Assembly: GCA_913019935.1 (NCBI GenBank)
Contig: CAJVZC010000001.1
Location: 32,968-96,967, forward strand
Source of the DNA: an uncultured Methylococcales bacterium
Lineage (GTDB): Bacteria > Pseudomonadota > Gammaproteobacteria > Methylococcales > Methylomonadaceae
Direction: 5' to 3'
Length of the DNA stretch: 64,000 bases
In this document: positions 54,548-64,000 of the stretch, in pieces
Layout of the letters: each line of letters opens with the position of its first letter
Position numbering within the stretch: position 1 is the first letter of the stretch
The notes under the pieces: model-generated
What the model saw: only the letters and a program-made list of their open reading frames with translations
Database searches by the model: none
Told to the model about the DNA's origin: nothing
Position numbers and translations under genes: made by a program

Positions 54548-55397
54548 GTCTTTTTACTGGCATTGATGACTGATAATCATTTTGTTTATTCTTGATCATT
54601 TCAACCTCACTCAGAAGTTCTTTCACTTCAGGAATATTAAAATCACGCTCCAGCAACGTTGGAAAAACACCGAATAACGCATACGCTTGCCCTAATAGCG
54701 CCCACACAGGATCAACAATAGCCGCGCCATGCGTATCGATTAAAAAATCTTCCTTTGCCACATAATGCCCTGCAACATGTGCATAGGCTATGCGCTCACC
54801 AGGCATTGATTTTAAAAAATCTTCCGGATCATAACCATGATTAATGCTATTAACATAAATATTATTCAAATCAAGCAATACGTCACAATCTGCTTGTTCA
54901 ACAACAGCATTAAAGAACTCTATTTCTGAAAGCTCATGACTTGGAACCGCATAATAAGAGGCATTCTCAATGGCAATTTTCTGCTCTAAAATATCTTGAA
55001 CACGCCGAATACGATTAGCGACATAATCAACCGCTTCTCCTGTAAAAGGAATCGGTAAAAGATCATATAGGTGACCTTGGTGGCTACAATAACTTAGGTG
55101 TTCACTGTATAGCCTAATCTGGTGTGTTTGAAGAAAATCCTTGATGTCTCGAACAAACACCTCATCCAATGGATCTGCGCTACCAATGGACAGCGACAAA
55201 CCGTGACAAATAAAAGGGAAACGCTCGGTCAATGCTCGAAATTGCTTACCGACTTTACCCCCCAAGGTCATCCAGTTTTCCGGTGCAACCTCGTAAAAAT
55301 CAATATCCTTCGGGGAAGTATCAGCGATCGTTTGCATAAACGACCGCCGCAAACCAAGTCCTGCGCCCGTAACAAAAGAACTTTTATTATTCATCAA
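54540..55397 (-). CDS. hvfB: DUF692 multinuclear-iron RiPP-modifying enzyme, HvfB/MbnB-like
   Basis: GAGLGLRRSF, DFYEVAPENWM, CHGLSLSIGSADPLD, YSEHLSYC, IAIENASYY, LLDLNNIYVNSINHG, AHVAGH, DTHGAAIVDPVWALL. Confidence 0.92.
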   Translation of the reverse strand: MMNNKSSFVTGAGLGLRRSFMQTIADTSPKDIDFYEVAPENWMTLGGKVGKQFRALTERFPFICHGLSLSIGSADPLDEVFVRDIKDFLQTHQIRLYSEHLSYCSHQGHLYDLLPIPFTGEAVDYVANRIRRVQDILEQKIAIENASYYAVPSHELSEIEFFNAVVEQADCDVLLDLNNIYVNSINHGYDPEDFLKSMPGERIAYAHVAGHYVAKEDFLIDTHGAAIVDPVWALLGQAYALFGVFPTLLERDFNIPEVKELLSEVEMIKNKQNDYQSSMPVKRHG

Positions 55398-55417
55398 TCA
55401 ATGACGTCAGGACAAAA

Positions 55418-55783
55418 TTATCTTTTCCCTACACACTTACCTTCTGGCATTTTAGGTTCTTCACCCATCATCATAGCGCCGCACTGACCTTCGCCACAAG
55501 AACCTTCTTTCATTCCTGCTTTTGCACCACATTTCATTTCACCTGTCTTCATGGCCTTCATTTGAGCGCCACACTTCATGTCAGCTTTCTTCATGCCCTT
55601 CATTTGAGCCCCACACTTCATTTCACCTTTCTTTGTGTCTGCCTCAGCCAACTGCATATAGCCACCTGATAGCTCATTCAATCCAAAAGGACTAACTTCA
55701 GCATTTACGCCAGTAGAACCTAAAGAAGAAACTAATGCTGTACCTAATGCTGCCACCAATGGTGTTTTATTAAACTTTTTCAT
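55418..55783 (-). CDS. hvfA: HvfA-like Cys/Met-rich RiPP precursor peptide with N-terminal signal/leader
   Basis: Signal-like N-terminus, leader-like SPFGLNELSGGYMQLAEAD, then core with EMKCG, DMKCG, EMKCG, EGSCG, EGQCG, EGKC motifs; directly upstream of DUF692 gene. Confidence 0.85.
   Translation of the reverse strand: MKKFNKTPLVAALGTALVSSLGSTGVNAEVSPFGLNELSGGYMQLAEADTKKGEMKCGAQMKGMKKADMKCGAQMKAMKTGEMKCGAKAGMKEGSCGEGQCGAMMMGEEPKMPEGKCVGKR
55508..55633 (-). repeat. 42-bp (14-aa) tandem coding repeat in hvfA core
   Basis: Cys57, Cys71 and Cys85 spaced exactly 14 residues; (E/D)MKCGA(Q/K) conserved; DNA copies cttcatttgagc at 55556 and 55598, 42 bp apart. Confidence 0.8.
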
Positions 55784-55815
55784 TTCTTATCCTCAAAAAT
55801 CTCTATTAATAACGT

Positions 55816-55835
55816 TTGTACCTTTATTGTACCTT
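55816..55835. promoter_or_regulatory. Direct repeat TTGTACCTT x2 with 11-bp period upstream of hvfA (AAGGTACAA on coding strand)
   Basis: Read directly: 55816-55824 and 55827-55835, about 32 bp before hvfA ATG; TACAAT within it could be a -10 element. Confidence 0.4.
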
Positions 55836-55942
55836 GGAATTTAATAACTGTATCGCGTCCTTTTGTCGCGCTGACTACTCGCCTAAATTTCAAAGTCATC
55901 ATCCCACGACCATTTTTTAACCCCACCTATAAAATGCAGGGA

Positions 55943-56578
55943 CTACACTGACGTCTTCTCAGTAAATTCACACAAATCCTCTATCACACAACTCCCACAA
56001 CGTGGCTTTCGAGCAATACACGTGTAACGGCCATGTAATATTAATAAATGGTGTGCATCAAGTTTATGGCATTTAGGCACGTATTTGTCTAATTTCTTCT
56101 CAACCTCAAGAACCGTTTTTCCTCGTGCTATTCTGGTCCGATTAGAAACCCTAAAAATATGTGTATCCACTGCGATCGTTGGAAAACCAAAGGCCGTATT
56201 GAGCACGACATTCGCTGTTTTTCGTCCCACGCCAGGCAAGGCCTCAAGTGCTTCTCTGGTTTGCGGTACTTCACTCTTATGACCATCAATTAACTGTCGG
56301 CAAAGTTTGATTATATTTGCAGCCTTGGTATTAAAAAGCCCAATAGTCTTAATATGGCTTTTTAACGCTTGCTCACCTAAAAGTAAAATTGTCTCTGGGG
56401 TATTCGCTGTTGCAAACAAAGACACCGTTGCTTTATTGACACTTTTATCCGTGGCTTGCGCCGATAACACAACGGCAATCAATAATTCAAAAACTGTCGC
56501 GTATTGAAGCTCTGTTTTAGGGTCCGGAATCGCTACCGCTAAACGATCAAAAATAATTTTGCGTTTTTTCTGGTTCAT
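55943..56578 (-). CDS. nth: Endonuclease III
   Basis: LEALPGVGRKTANVVLNTAFG, VDTHIFRVSNR, C-terminal 4Fe-4S Cys cluster CIARKPRCGSCVIEDLC. Confidence 0.96.
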   Translation of the reverse strand: MNQKKRKIIFDRLAVAIPDPKTELQYATVFELLIAVVLSAQATDKSVNKATVSLFATANTPETILLLGEQALKSHIKTIGLFNTKAANIIKLCRQLIDGHKSEVPQTREALEALPGVGRKTANVVLNTAFGFPTIAVDTHIFRVSNRTRIARGKTVLEVEKKLDKYVPKCHKLDAHHLLILHGRYTCIARKPRCGSCVIEDLCEFTEKTSV

Positions 56579-56613
56579 TATTAATTACTTATCTAAAGAT
56601 AATCTAGCCCGCT

Positions 56614-57315
56614 CTACTCATTACCTTTATCAAGGGGCTGTACACTAAACACCTTTCGGTGCAATTTAACCTGAAAATCCATACTATTTTTCAACGCTAT
56701 CAACAACCCTAAACCAATAAAGGCACCCGGTGGTAAGATAGCCAGCAGCATGCCTGAATAATCCTCAAACAAAACAACTTTCCAGCTGACTGCCGACTCA
56801 CCAAACATTAATGCTGCATCCGAAAACAAGGTGCCTGCGCCTAGAATCTCCCGAACACTACCCAATAAAACCAGCGCCAACGTAAAGCCTAAGCCCATAA
56901 AAAGACCATCCAAGAAAGCCTTAGGCGGTGAATGCTTAGAGGCATAAGATTCTGCTCTACCAATGATGGCGCAATTGGTAACAATGAGTGGAATAAATAT
57001 CCCCAAAACTTTATACAGTTCAAAAAAATAGGCCTTCATCATCAGTTCAATCGCGGTCACAATTGCTGCGATCACTAACACAAAGATGGGCAACCGTATT
57101 TCACTCGGAATTACTTTTCGAAGCACTGAAACCGTCACGTTTGAACAAACCAAGGTCATCGTTGTAGCTAACCCTAACCCTAAACTGTTTATCAAGGTAT
57201 TGCTCACAGCTAATAATGGACATAACCCTAACAAGGCAACAAAAGCCTGATTATTGGTCCAAAGACCTTCGGTAATTATTTGGCGATATGGGGTCCACAT
57301 TGTCATCGCTCTCAC
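56614..57315 (-). CDS. rsxE: Rnf/Rsx electron transport complex subunit E
   Basis: WTNNQAFVALLGLCPLLAVSNTLINSLGLGLATT; VTNCAIIGRAESYASK. Confidence 0.95.
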   Translation of the reverse strand: MRAMTMWTPYRQIITEGLWTNNQAFVALLGLCPLLAVSNTLINSLGLGLATTMTLVCSNVTVSVLRKVIPSEIRLPIFVLVIAAIVTAIELMMKAYFFELYKVLGIFIPLIVTNCAIIGRAESYASKHSPPKAFLDGLFMGLGFTLALVLLGSVREILGAGTLFSDAALMFGESAVSWKVVLFEDYSGMLLAILPPGAFIGLGLLIALKNSMDFQVKLHRKVFSVQPLDKGNE

Positions 57316-57947
57316 TAATCCTTAATCGGTTCGGGTAAAAATAGTGCTTCTCGGTTAGCCTCAAAAAAAACCACCGTTTTCTTCACTGCCTGAACAATGG
57401 CTCTAGGTGTTATTGTCGCCCCGGTAAATTGATCAATGGCACCGCCATCTCGTTTTACCTTCCATTGCGATTCAGGAAGAGTCTTAAAGGACTTCCCTTT
57501 AAATACATTAATCCAGCCCGAACGCTCAATCTCCATCTTATCACCTAATCCCGGCGTTTCGTGATGCGAAGTAACACGCACTGCAGAAACAACACCCTCG
57601 TTGTTAATCGCAACTAATAATTTTATTTTACCGTTATAGCCACCGGGCGCCACGGTCGGAATAACAACAGCGACGGGGCGGGTATTTTTTCTAAAGCGAA
57701 AAATAGTAAGCGTCTCTCCCGCAGCAAGATCAGGCTCTACCCAGTGAGCGGTGTCATTAACAATATCATTGTCATAGGACTCCTCAGGTAATAACGCTGA
57801 CAATTGCTTTACCAAAGCAACGCGTTCATTTTCAATGATTCTGGCCTTACTGGCATTAAATACCCACGTCACCATACCAATGGCTACAACGGCAAACGCC
57901 CCCAGAACAAACGCCATTAATAAAGATCGCAGGAATCCCGCCCTCAC
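57315..57947 (-). CDS. rsxG: Rnf/Rsx complex subunit G
   Basis: FMN-type motif SSGATxT-like DQFTGATITPRAIVQAVKKTV; HHETPGLGDKME. Confidence 0.94.
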   Translation of the reverse strand: MRAGFLRSLLMAFVLGAFAVVAIGMVTWVFNASKARIIENERVALVKQLSALLPEESYDNDIVNDTAHWVEPDLAAGETLTIFRFRKNTRPVAVVIPTVAPGGYNGKIKLLVAINNEGVVSAVRVTSHHETPGLGDKMEIERSGWINVFKGKSFKTLPESQWKVKRDGGAIDQFTGATITPRAIVQAVKKTVVFFEANREALFLPEPIKD

Positions 57948-58969
57948 CGTCGAGTTCCAAAAACCCTTGGCTGGGTATAATAATCAATCACGGGAACCGC
58001 AATATTCATTAATAAAACCGCAAATGCCATAGCATCAGGGTAACCCCCCCAAACACGAATAAGGTACGTCAGCACACCGATCATAAAACCAAAAATAAAC
58101 CGCCCTTTCGGCGCCGTTGCAGCCGTTACCGGGTCGGTTGCGATAAAAAAAGCACCGACCATCGTGGCACCCGCCAACAAATGAAACAGTGGTGAAGTAT
58201 ACGTTTGAGCATCATAGAAATAAAATCCCGCAGCGATCAGTGCTAATGCACTAAGAATACCCAAAGGAATTTGCCAAGCAATAATGCCCTGCTGAACCAA
58301 CCATAGCCCCCCCACAAAATAACTTAAAGAAAGCCAGCCCCAGCCTTGCGTAAAGAGCGTTTCAATACCCAAAGGCAAAACGGTAACATCCGTGTACGGA
58401 TTTATCGCCGCTTGCGTTTTCACAACGTCTAATGGCGTTGCCATGGTGATGCCATCTATCGTCATAGCATCGGGTAATTGCGCTGAAAATATTAACCTGA
58501 TGATGTCAGAAAATGGCCATGCATTTAAACTCTCTGGCATCGCCCAAGCCGTCATCTCCTGTGGAAAAGAAATTAATAAAAAGGCATACCCAGCCATTGC
58601 CGGATTAAACAAATTAGAGCCTAACCCGCCGTAAAGTTGTTTAACAATAACGATTGCAAAAAATGTTCCTAAAACAACCACCCACCACGGTGCAAGTGTC
58701 GGAATAGCCATTCCTATAAGTACCGCAGTCACTAACGCACTTAAATCCTTTAAACACTTTAATACTACTCGACCCCTAAGTTTTAGCACCATAGCTTCTG
58801 CTATTAATGCTGTCAAAGTGGCTAACAAAATATTGATATAAACGCCGCCGCCAAAAAACCAAGCCAGCAAAAAAATACTAGGAAGCAGTGCCAACAAGAC
58901 CTTAAGCATGATTTTACTCACGCTGTCACGTGGCTTTATATGCGGTGCAGCAGCCCACGTAAAGTTCAT
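57944..58969 (-). CDS. rsxD: Rnf/Rsx complex subunit D
   Basis: APHIKPRDSVSKIMLKVLLALLPS; ATDPVTAATAPKGRFIFG. Confidence 0.95.
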   Translation of the reverse strand: MNFTWAAAPHIKPRDSVSKIMLKVLLALLPSIFLLAWFFGGGVYINILLATLTALIAEAMVLKLRGRVVLKCLKDLSALVTAVLIGMAIPTLAPWWVVVLGTFFAIVIVKQLYGGLGSNLFNPAMAGYAFLLISFPQEMTAWAMPESLNAWPFSDIIRLIFSAQLPDAMTIDGITMATPLDVVKTQAAINPYTDVTVLPLGIETLFTQGWGWLSLSYFVGGLWLVQQGIIAWQIPLGILSALALIAAGFYFYDAQTYTSPLFHLLAGATMVGAFFIATDPVTAATAPKGRFIFGFMIGVLTYLIRVWGGYPDAMAFAVLLMNIAVPVIDYYTQPRVFGTRR

Positions 58970-60492
58970 GGCTTATCCTGCATTTTAGCAGACGATGAAA
59001 CACTCTCTTTTTGTCGCTTTACTAAGGCAAGTTTTTTTACTCGAATACGTTGCTCTCGCGCTACCTTTTCTTGCACCTGGCGGGTATCCCGACGCTCAAA
59101 ACGCTGCTTCGCTAACGTGGCCGCCTCATCCTCACGACGCTTCAAAAACACTTTACTTTTACTGGCTCGAAAATATTGAACCAAGGGAATATGGCTCGGG
59201 CAAACAACATCACAACAACCACACTCGATACAATCAAACAAGCCAAAAGACTGACATTTTTGGTGTGCTCCGCCTTGGCTATACCAATAAATCTGTTGTG
59301 GCAATAAATTTACCGGGCATACTGACGCACATTCACCACAACGAATACACGGCTGTATCTCTGCTTCAGAACTTTTCGTCACTTCTTTTGATGTTGCAAC
59401 CAGAATACAGTTGGTTGCTTTTGTTATGCCAACGCTATCATCCGGCAAACTAAAGCCCATCATGAGTCCGCCCATAATCAGTCGCTCATTCGGGCCATTG
59501 TAACCGCCACACTGGCTTACAAGATCTTTAATGGGCGTGCCTATTCGAGCCCACATATTTTGAGGCTTATTAATGCCCGTCCCCGTGACCGTTACCACTC
59601 TTTCTATTAATACTTGGCCCTTAACAATCGCCTGATAAACGGCCATAACCGTACCTACATTCTGACAAACAACACCAATATCAACGGGAAAACCTTGACT
59701 TGGTGTTTCACGCCCCGTCAACAGATAAATCAATTGCCGTTCACCGCCTGCAGGATAAACCGCGGGCACCACTTTAACCTGTATCTGATTAAATCCAGAA
59801 CATTCAATAGCCTTTTGAATAGCCTCTATTGCTTCTGGCATATCCTCTTCAATTCCGATCACACAATTTTTAATCGCCAACGCACGTAACAAGACCTGTA
59901 TCCCCAATAATATCTCACTGGGGTATTGCTGCATTAACCTATCATCGCACGTTATGTATGGCTCACACTCTGCCCCATTAATAATTAGGGTATCGATAGT
60001 ATGAACGTTATTAGGGGTAATCTTAATCGCTGTTGGAAAGCTTGCCCCACCGAGACCAACAATGCCGGCTTGATGAACTTTTTCACAAATATCGGCCGCG
60101 GATAACTGCCTGTAATCAACCGGCTCATCTATCGGACAGCACTCATCTAAACCGTCCGTTGCTACAATAAGACACTCGCTTTTCAAGCCCGAGGGATGAG
60201 CGATCATACGCCATTCATTTTCTTTCACAAGACCTGAACTTGCCGCATGTAATAAAGTGCCTTGAACGCCTTTTGAGCCTGCAATCACTTGCCCCTTCAA
60301 TACTCGCTCACCGGTTTTAGCCAAAGCTGTCAGTACATTCCCAGAGCGATCTACCAAAGGATAAATCAATTCATCTGGAATAGCCGTGTTATTAATCGAA
60401 TACTGACGAGACAAATCCTTATGCCCTTCTAGATCAAGTCCACCCTTCAGATTCCAACCTTTAAACACAATTACTCCGTCTTGGTCCATCAA
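58966..60492 (-). CDS. rsxC: Rnf/Rsx complex subunit C
   Basis: GLGGASFPTAIK, INGAECEPYITCDDRLM, two ferredoxin clusters CIRCGECASVCP and CIECGCCDVVCP. Confidence 0.95.
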   Translation of the reverse strand: MMDQDGVIVFKGWNLKGGLDLEGHKDLSRQYSINNTAIPDELIYPLVDRSGNVLTALAKTGERVLKGQVIAGSKGVQGTLLHAASSGLVKENEWRMIAHPSGLKSECLIVATDGLDECCPIDEPVDYRQLSAADICEKVHQAGIVGLGGASFPTAIKITPNNVHTIDTLIINGAECEPYITCDDRLMQQYPSEILLGIQVLLRALAIKNCVIGIEEDMPEAIEAIQKAIECSGFNQIQVKVVPAVYPAGGERQLIYLLTGRETPSQGFPVDIGVVCQNVGTVMAVYQAIVKGQVLIERVVTVTGTGINKPQNMWARIGTPIKDLVSQCGGYNGPNERLIMGGLMMGFSLPDDSVGITKATNCILVATSKEVTKSSEAEIQPCIRCGECASVCPVNLLPQQIYWYSQGGAHQKCQSFGLFDCIECGCCDVVCPSHIPLVQYFRASKSKVFLKRREDEAATLAKQRFERRDTRQVQEKVAREQRIRVKKLALVKRQKESVSSSAKMQDKP

Positions 60493-60510
60493 ACAGCATT
60501 TTAGCCTCTT

Positions 60511-61068
60511 TTAATGCCTGTTTGGTATCGGTTTTGGCCATTGCCAATTCAACACACTCGGCTTAATAGCTGTCATTACAATACAATCAACTGGGCATGG
60601 CTCAACACATAAATCACAACCGGTACACTCAGAGGCAATGACGGTATGCATGTATTTAGCCGCGCCTAAAATAGCATCGACAGGACAAGCTTGGATACAC
60701 AGGGTGCAGCCTATACAATCCGCCTCAACGATAACCGCAACTTTTTTTTCTTTTTCTATTCCGAAACTTTCATTTAAAGGTTTCGCATCAAGGCCCAGTA
60801 GATCAGCCAATGCCTTAACCCCAACCTCTCCACCCGGTGGGCATTGGTTGATATCAGCTTTTCCCTGAGCAATTGCTTCCGCATAAGGTTTACAACCTGG
60901 AAAACCACATTGCCCACACTGGGTTTGAGGTAATAACGCCTCAATGTCCACCACCAAAGGATCTCCCTCAACCTTAAATCGAAAAGCTGCGTAGCCTAAA
61001 ATTACCCCTAAAATCGCAAATAACAAACAAATCCACAGCAAACGATTATCCTTCCACCCATCCGGCAA
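60511..61068 (-). CDS. rsxB: Rnf/Rsx complex subunit B
   Basis: [22 protein letters not shown], ferredoxin motifs [16 protein letters not shown] and [16 protein letters not shown]. Confidence 0.95.
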   Translation of the reverse strand: MPDGWKDNRLLWICLLFAILGVILGYAAFRFKVEGDPLVVDIEALLPQTQCGQCGFPGCKPYAEAIAQGKADINQCPPGGEVGVKALADLLGLDAKPLNESFGIEKEKKVAVIVEADCIGCTLCIQACPVDAILGAAKYMHTVIASECTGCDLCVEPCPVDCIVMTAIKPSVLNWQWPKPIPNRH

Positions 61069-61627
61069 AACCCATAAAAGCCATTGACATTAATCCGGCC
61101 GTCACCAAAGCAATCGCATTACCCTTAAACGGCAAGGGTACATCTGCCAACTCAATTCGCTCTCGCAAAGCAGCAAATGAAACTAATACCATTGAAAAAC
61201 CAATCGCTGCACCAAAGCCATAAAGGGCCGACTGTAAAAAACCATTTTGCGCCTGAACGTTAAGCAATGCGACACCCAAAACAGCACAGTTCGTTGTAAT
61301 TAACGGTAAAAAAATACCCAGTGCTTGGTAAAGTATCGGACTGGTTTTATGAACCACCAACTCAGTAAACTGAACCACAAAAGCAATCACCACAATAAAG
61401 ACAATGGTTCGCAAATACTCAAGCTCTAACGGTAACAATAAATACCGATTCACGGCATAACTGCAAACGGAAGACAACGTCAAAACAAAAGTCGTTGCTA
61501 GGCCCATCCCCATAGCCGTTTCAAGTTTTCTTGAAACACCCATAAAAGGACACAAGCCTAAAAACTTAACCAGCACGAAATTATTCACCAAAATCGTGCT
61601 AACCAAAATAAGCCAATACTCCTGCAT
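61046..61627 (-). CDS. rsxA: Rnf/Rsx complex subunit A
   Basis: [50 protein letters not shown]. Confidence 0.95.
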   Translation of the reverse strand: MQEYWLILVSTILVNNFVLVKFLGLCPFMGVSRKLETAMGMGLATTFVLTLSSVCSYAVNRYLLLPLELEYLRTIVFIVVIAFVVQFTELVVHKTSPILYQALGIFLPLITTNCAVLGVALLNVQAQNGFLQSALYGFGAAIGFSMVLVSFAALRERIELADVPLPFKGNAIALVTAGLMSMAFMGFAGWVEG

Positions 61628-63645
61628 TATTTAATTCGCATGCCTACTTGCGCACCCGTATCAGGGGCTAAAACCCAAATATCATCACCGCCAGGACCGG
61701 CCGCAATTACCATGCCTTCAGAAAGACCAAAACGCATTTTTCGTGGTTCAAGATTGGCGACCACAACCACCAATCGACCGGTTAACGATTCCGGTGTATA
61801 GGCTGATTTTATACCGGCAAAAATAGTACGCGTTTCATCACCGATATCAACGGTCAATTGCAACAACTTATCCGCACCCTCAACAGCCTCAGCCTTAATG
61901 ATTTTTGCAACCCGTAAATCTAATTTTGCAAAATCATCGAATGCTATGGTATCTGCAATCGGTTCATGTTTTTTCTCAATAACAGGCGCTGACACCGGCT
62001 CCATACTTTCTTTGGACGCCGCTACAACGGCTGCAATCTTATCGCTATCAACACGAGTCATTAATGGCTTAAATTTATTGATTGTATGTCCTGTCAGCGG
62101 CTCAAATTCAGTCGGCCATAATTGACTTTCAATATTTAAAAATAGCTCAGCCTCTTGTGCCAATCCCGGCACTACCGGCTTTAAATAAGCCACTAAAACA
62201 CGGAACAAATTAATACCCATTGAGCAAACTTCATGTAACTCTTGGTCTTGATTTTCCGCTTTAGCGATAACCCATGGTTTTTTATCATCAATATATTGAT
62301 TTGCAAGATCCGCCAGCATCATAATTTCACGCATTGCCTTACCAAACTCACGATCTTCATACAATTTCCCAATCGACTCATTAGCAGTAATAAACTGCTG
62401 ATACAAAGCAGGCTCAGCACACCTCTCCGACAACTGATTATCAAAACGTTTTCTAATAAAACCACTACAACGACTGGCAATATTCACAACCTTACCTACC
62501 AGGTCTGAATTAACCCGCTGCGAAAAATCATCAAAACTTAAATCGATATCATCAATGCCTGAACTCAATTTAGCCGCAAAATAATAACGCAAATATTCTG
62601 GATTCAAGTGCTCTAAATAAGTCCGTGCTTTAATAAAAGTGCCACGTGATTTAGACATCTTTTCGCCATTAACGGTCAAGAAACCATGTGCAAAAATAGC
62701 ACTCGGCGTTCTAAACCCGGCACCGGTTAACATTGCTGGCCAAAACAAAGCATGAAAATAAATAATATCTTTACCAATGAAATGATAAAGCTCCGCGGTA
62801 CTATCCTCTTTCCAAAACGCATCAAAGTCTAGATTTTCTTTTTCACAGAGTTTTTTAAAACTGGCCATATAACCAATGGGCGCATCTAGCCAAACATAAA
62901 AATATTTACCCTGTGCCCCCGGTATCTCAAAACCAAAATACGGTGCGTCACGAGAAATATCCCACTCCTGCAAGCCTTGCTCAAGCCACTCATCCAACTT
63001 ATTTTTAACCGTATCCTGAACATGGCCGCCGTGAATCCATTCCCGAAGCATTTCAGTAAAACTCGATAATTTGAGAAAATAGTGTAACGAATCTTTCTCA
63101 ATAGGCTTGGCTCCTGAAACCACAGAAATTGCATTTTTTAAATCTGTCGGCGCATATGTCGCCCCACAAACTTCACAATTATCACCGTACTGATCGCTGG
63201 CACCACATTTCGGACAATCCCCTTTAATAAAACGGTCCGGTAAAAACATTTCCTTTATCGGATCATACGCTTGCGTAATTTCCCGAGATGAAATATAGCC
63301 TTGGTCTTTTAAGCGTTGATAAATAAGTGAAGATAACGTCTTATTTTCTTCTGAATGTGTACTGTGATAGTGATCAAAGGTAACTGAAAAATCCTTAAAA
63401 TCAGCTTGATGCTCAATACTAACGCGAGCGATCAATTCTTCTGGGCTTATACCCTCTCTATCAGCCCGCAACATAATCGGGGTTCCATGACTATCATCAG
63501 CGCAAACAAAAAAGCAACGGTGCCCCCGCTGCTTTTGAAACCGCACCCAAATATCAGTTTGGATATATTCAACTAAATGACCTAAATGAATCGGTCCATT
63601 CGCATAAGGTAAAGCACTGGTAACTAGAATTGTTCTTTCAGACAT
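61627..63645 (-). CDS. metG: Methionyl-tRNA synthetase
   Basis: [37 protein letters not shown]-terminal tRNA-binding domain. Confidence 0.97.
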   Translation of the reverse strand: MSERTILVTSALPYANGPIHLGHLVEYIQTDIWVRFQKQRGHRCFFVCADDSHGTPIMLRADREGISPEELIARVSIEHQADFKDFSVTFDHYHSTHSEENKTLSSLIYQRLKDQGYISSREITQAYDPIKEMFLPDRFIKGDCPKCGASDQYGDNCEVCGATYAPTDLKNAISVVSGAKPIEKDSLHYFLKLSSFTEMLREWIHGGHVQDTVKNKLDEWLEQGLQEWDISRDAPYFGFEIPGAQGKYFYVWLDAPIGYMASFKKLCEKENLDFDAFWKEDSTAELYHFIGKDIIYFHALFWPAMLTGAGFRTPSAIFAHGFLTVNGEKMSKSRGTFIKARTYLEHLNPEYLRYYFAAKLSSGIDDIDLSFDDFSQRVNSDLVGKVVNIASRCSGFIRKRFDNQLSERCAEPALYQQFITANESIGKLYEDREFGKAMREIMMLADLANQYIDDKKPWVIAKAENQDQELHEVCSMGINLFRVLVAYLKPVVPGLAQEAELFLNIESQLWPTEFEPLTGHTINKFKPLMTRVDSDKIAAVVAASKESMEPVSAPVIEKKHEPIADTIAFDDFAKLDLRVAKIIKAEAVEGADKLLQLTVDIGDETRTIFAGIKSAYTPESLTGRLVVVVANLEPRKMRFGLSEGMVIAAGPGGDDIWVLAPDTGAQVGMRIK

Positions 63646-63809
63646 AAATTTAAGTGGCTATTAGAATCTACATGGTAATTAACCATTAATTATTGCATAA
63701 ACCAGACATTAAATGTTGCTCTCAACGTTTAATCCACATACAAAATACCTTGTAATCTGTAAAATAGACTGCAATTAAAAAAACCACTCACACGCACGGA
63801 GTTCAACGC

Positions 63810-64000
63810 ATGTCCAGCGATCTTAAAACCGCCATTCATACCGCCTTAACAACACTCATAGAACCTCATTTAGAAACTGACCTAATCAGCGCCAAAGCCG
63901 TTACGCATCTTGATATACAAGGCTCCCATGTTGATCTGAAAATCACGCTAGGTTATCCCGCTAAGGGCTATGAAAGCCTGCTCAAAGAATCTATTACCCA
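63810..64000 (+). CDS. mrp: Mrp/ApbC family Fe-S carrier ATPase, truncated by window edge
   Basis: MSSDLKTAIHTALTTLIEPHLETDLISAKAVTHLDIQGSHVDLKITLGYPAKGYESLLKESIT; divergent from metG as in E. coli. Confidence 0.75.
   Translation, partial: MSSDLKTAIHTALTTLIEPHLETDLISAKAVTHLDIQGSHVDLKITLGYPAKGYESLLKESIT

Noticed and set aside
54540-55397. DUF692 protein considered as a true methanobactin MbnB
   Set aside because: Precursor is long, signal-bearing and multi-motif with leader-like NELSGGYMQLAEAD, matching HvfA-type rather than short MbnA; no mbn transport genes nearby
55122-55487. 121-aa plus-strand ORF across hvfB/hvfA
   Set aside because: Antisense to two genes with strong family motifs; no plausible product
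55508-55633. Periodic 42-bp repeat considered as CRISPR/VNTR
   Set aside because: In frame, protein-level conserved Cys motif; it is the repeated RiPP core
58995-59453. 152-aa plus-strand ORF
   Set aside because: Antisense to the well-supported rsxC coding region; no recognisable domain
56614-61627. Rnf cluster as a novel electron-transfer system
   Set aside because: Canonical rnfABCDGE gene order and motifs, flanked by nth and metG; ordinary

Overview
Chromosomal backbone segment of an AT-rich gammaproteobacterium. I saw no tRNA, rRNA, CRISPR array, IS element or prophage. Recognisable blocks: truncated M18 aminopeptidase + msrB; oadGAB (Na+ pump); phoBR; a DUF1538 x2 / PII-like / CBS operon; type II NADH dehydrogenase; divergent tupA and tupC with no tupB; TRAP dctQM with no dctP; lptM-lysA-dapF-DUF484-xerC; dinB, pgm, ZIP transporter, pgeF-rluD/bamD, nadE, sucCD, ubi hydroxylases-pepP-ygfB/zapB-like-zapA-6S RNA; waaC-waaF-ilvE-glnE; nth-rnfEGDCBA-metG/mrp. 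The most interesting locus is 53780-55783 (minus strand). It is a compact HvfABC-type RiPP operon (methanobactin-related DUF692 + DUF2063-type partner) with a Met/Cys-rich precursor peptide. The precursor core has three EMKCG/DMKCG units at an exact 14-residue period, followed by EGSCG, EGQCG and EGKC motifs. A tandem TTGTACCTT repeat lies just upstream, and no DoxX (HvfD) gene is present in the window. The second candidate is the DUF1538-DUF1538-PII-like-CBS cassette (8641-10915), which looks like a nucleotide- or metabolite-gated membrane transporter of unknown substrate. All calls come from reading sequence and the supplied ORF translations; no database search was run.
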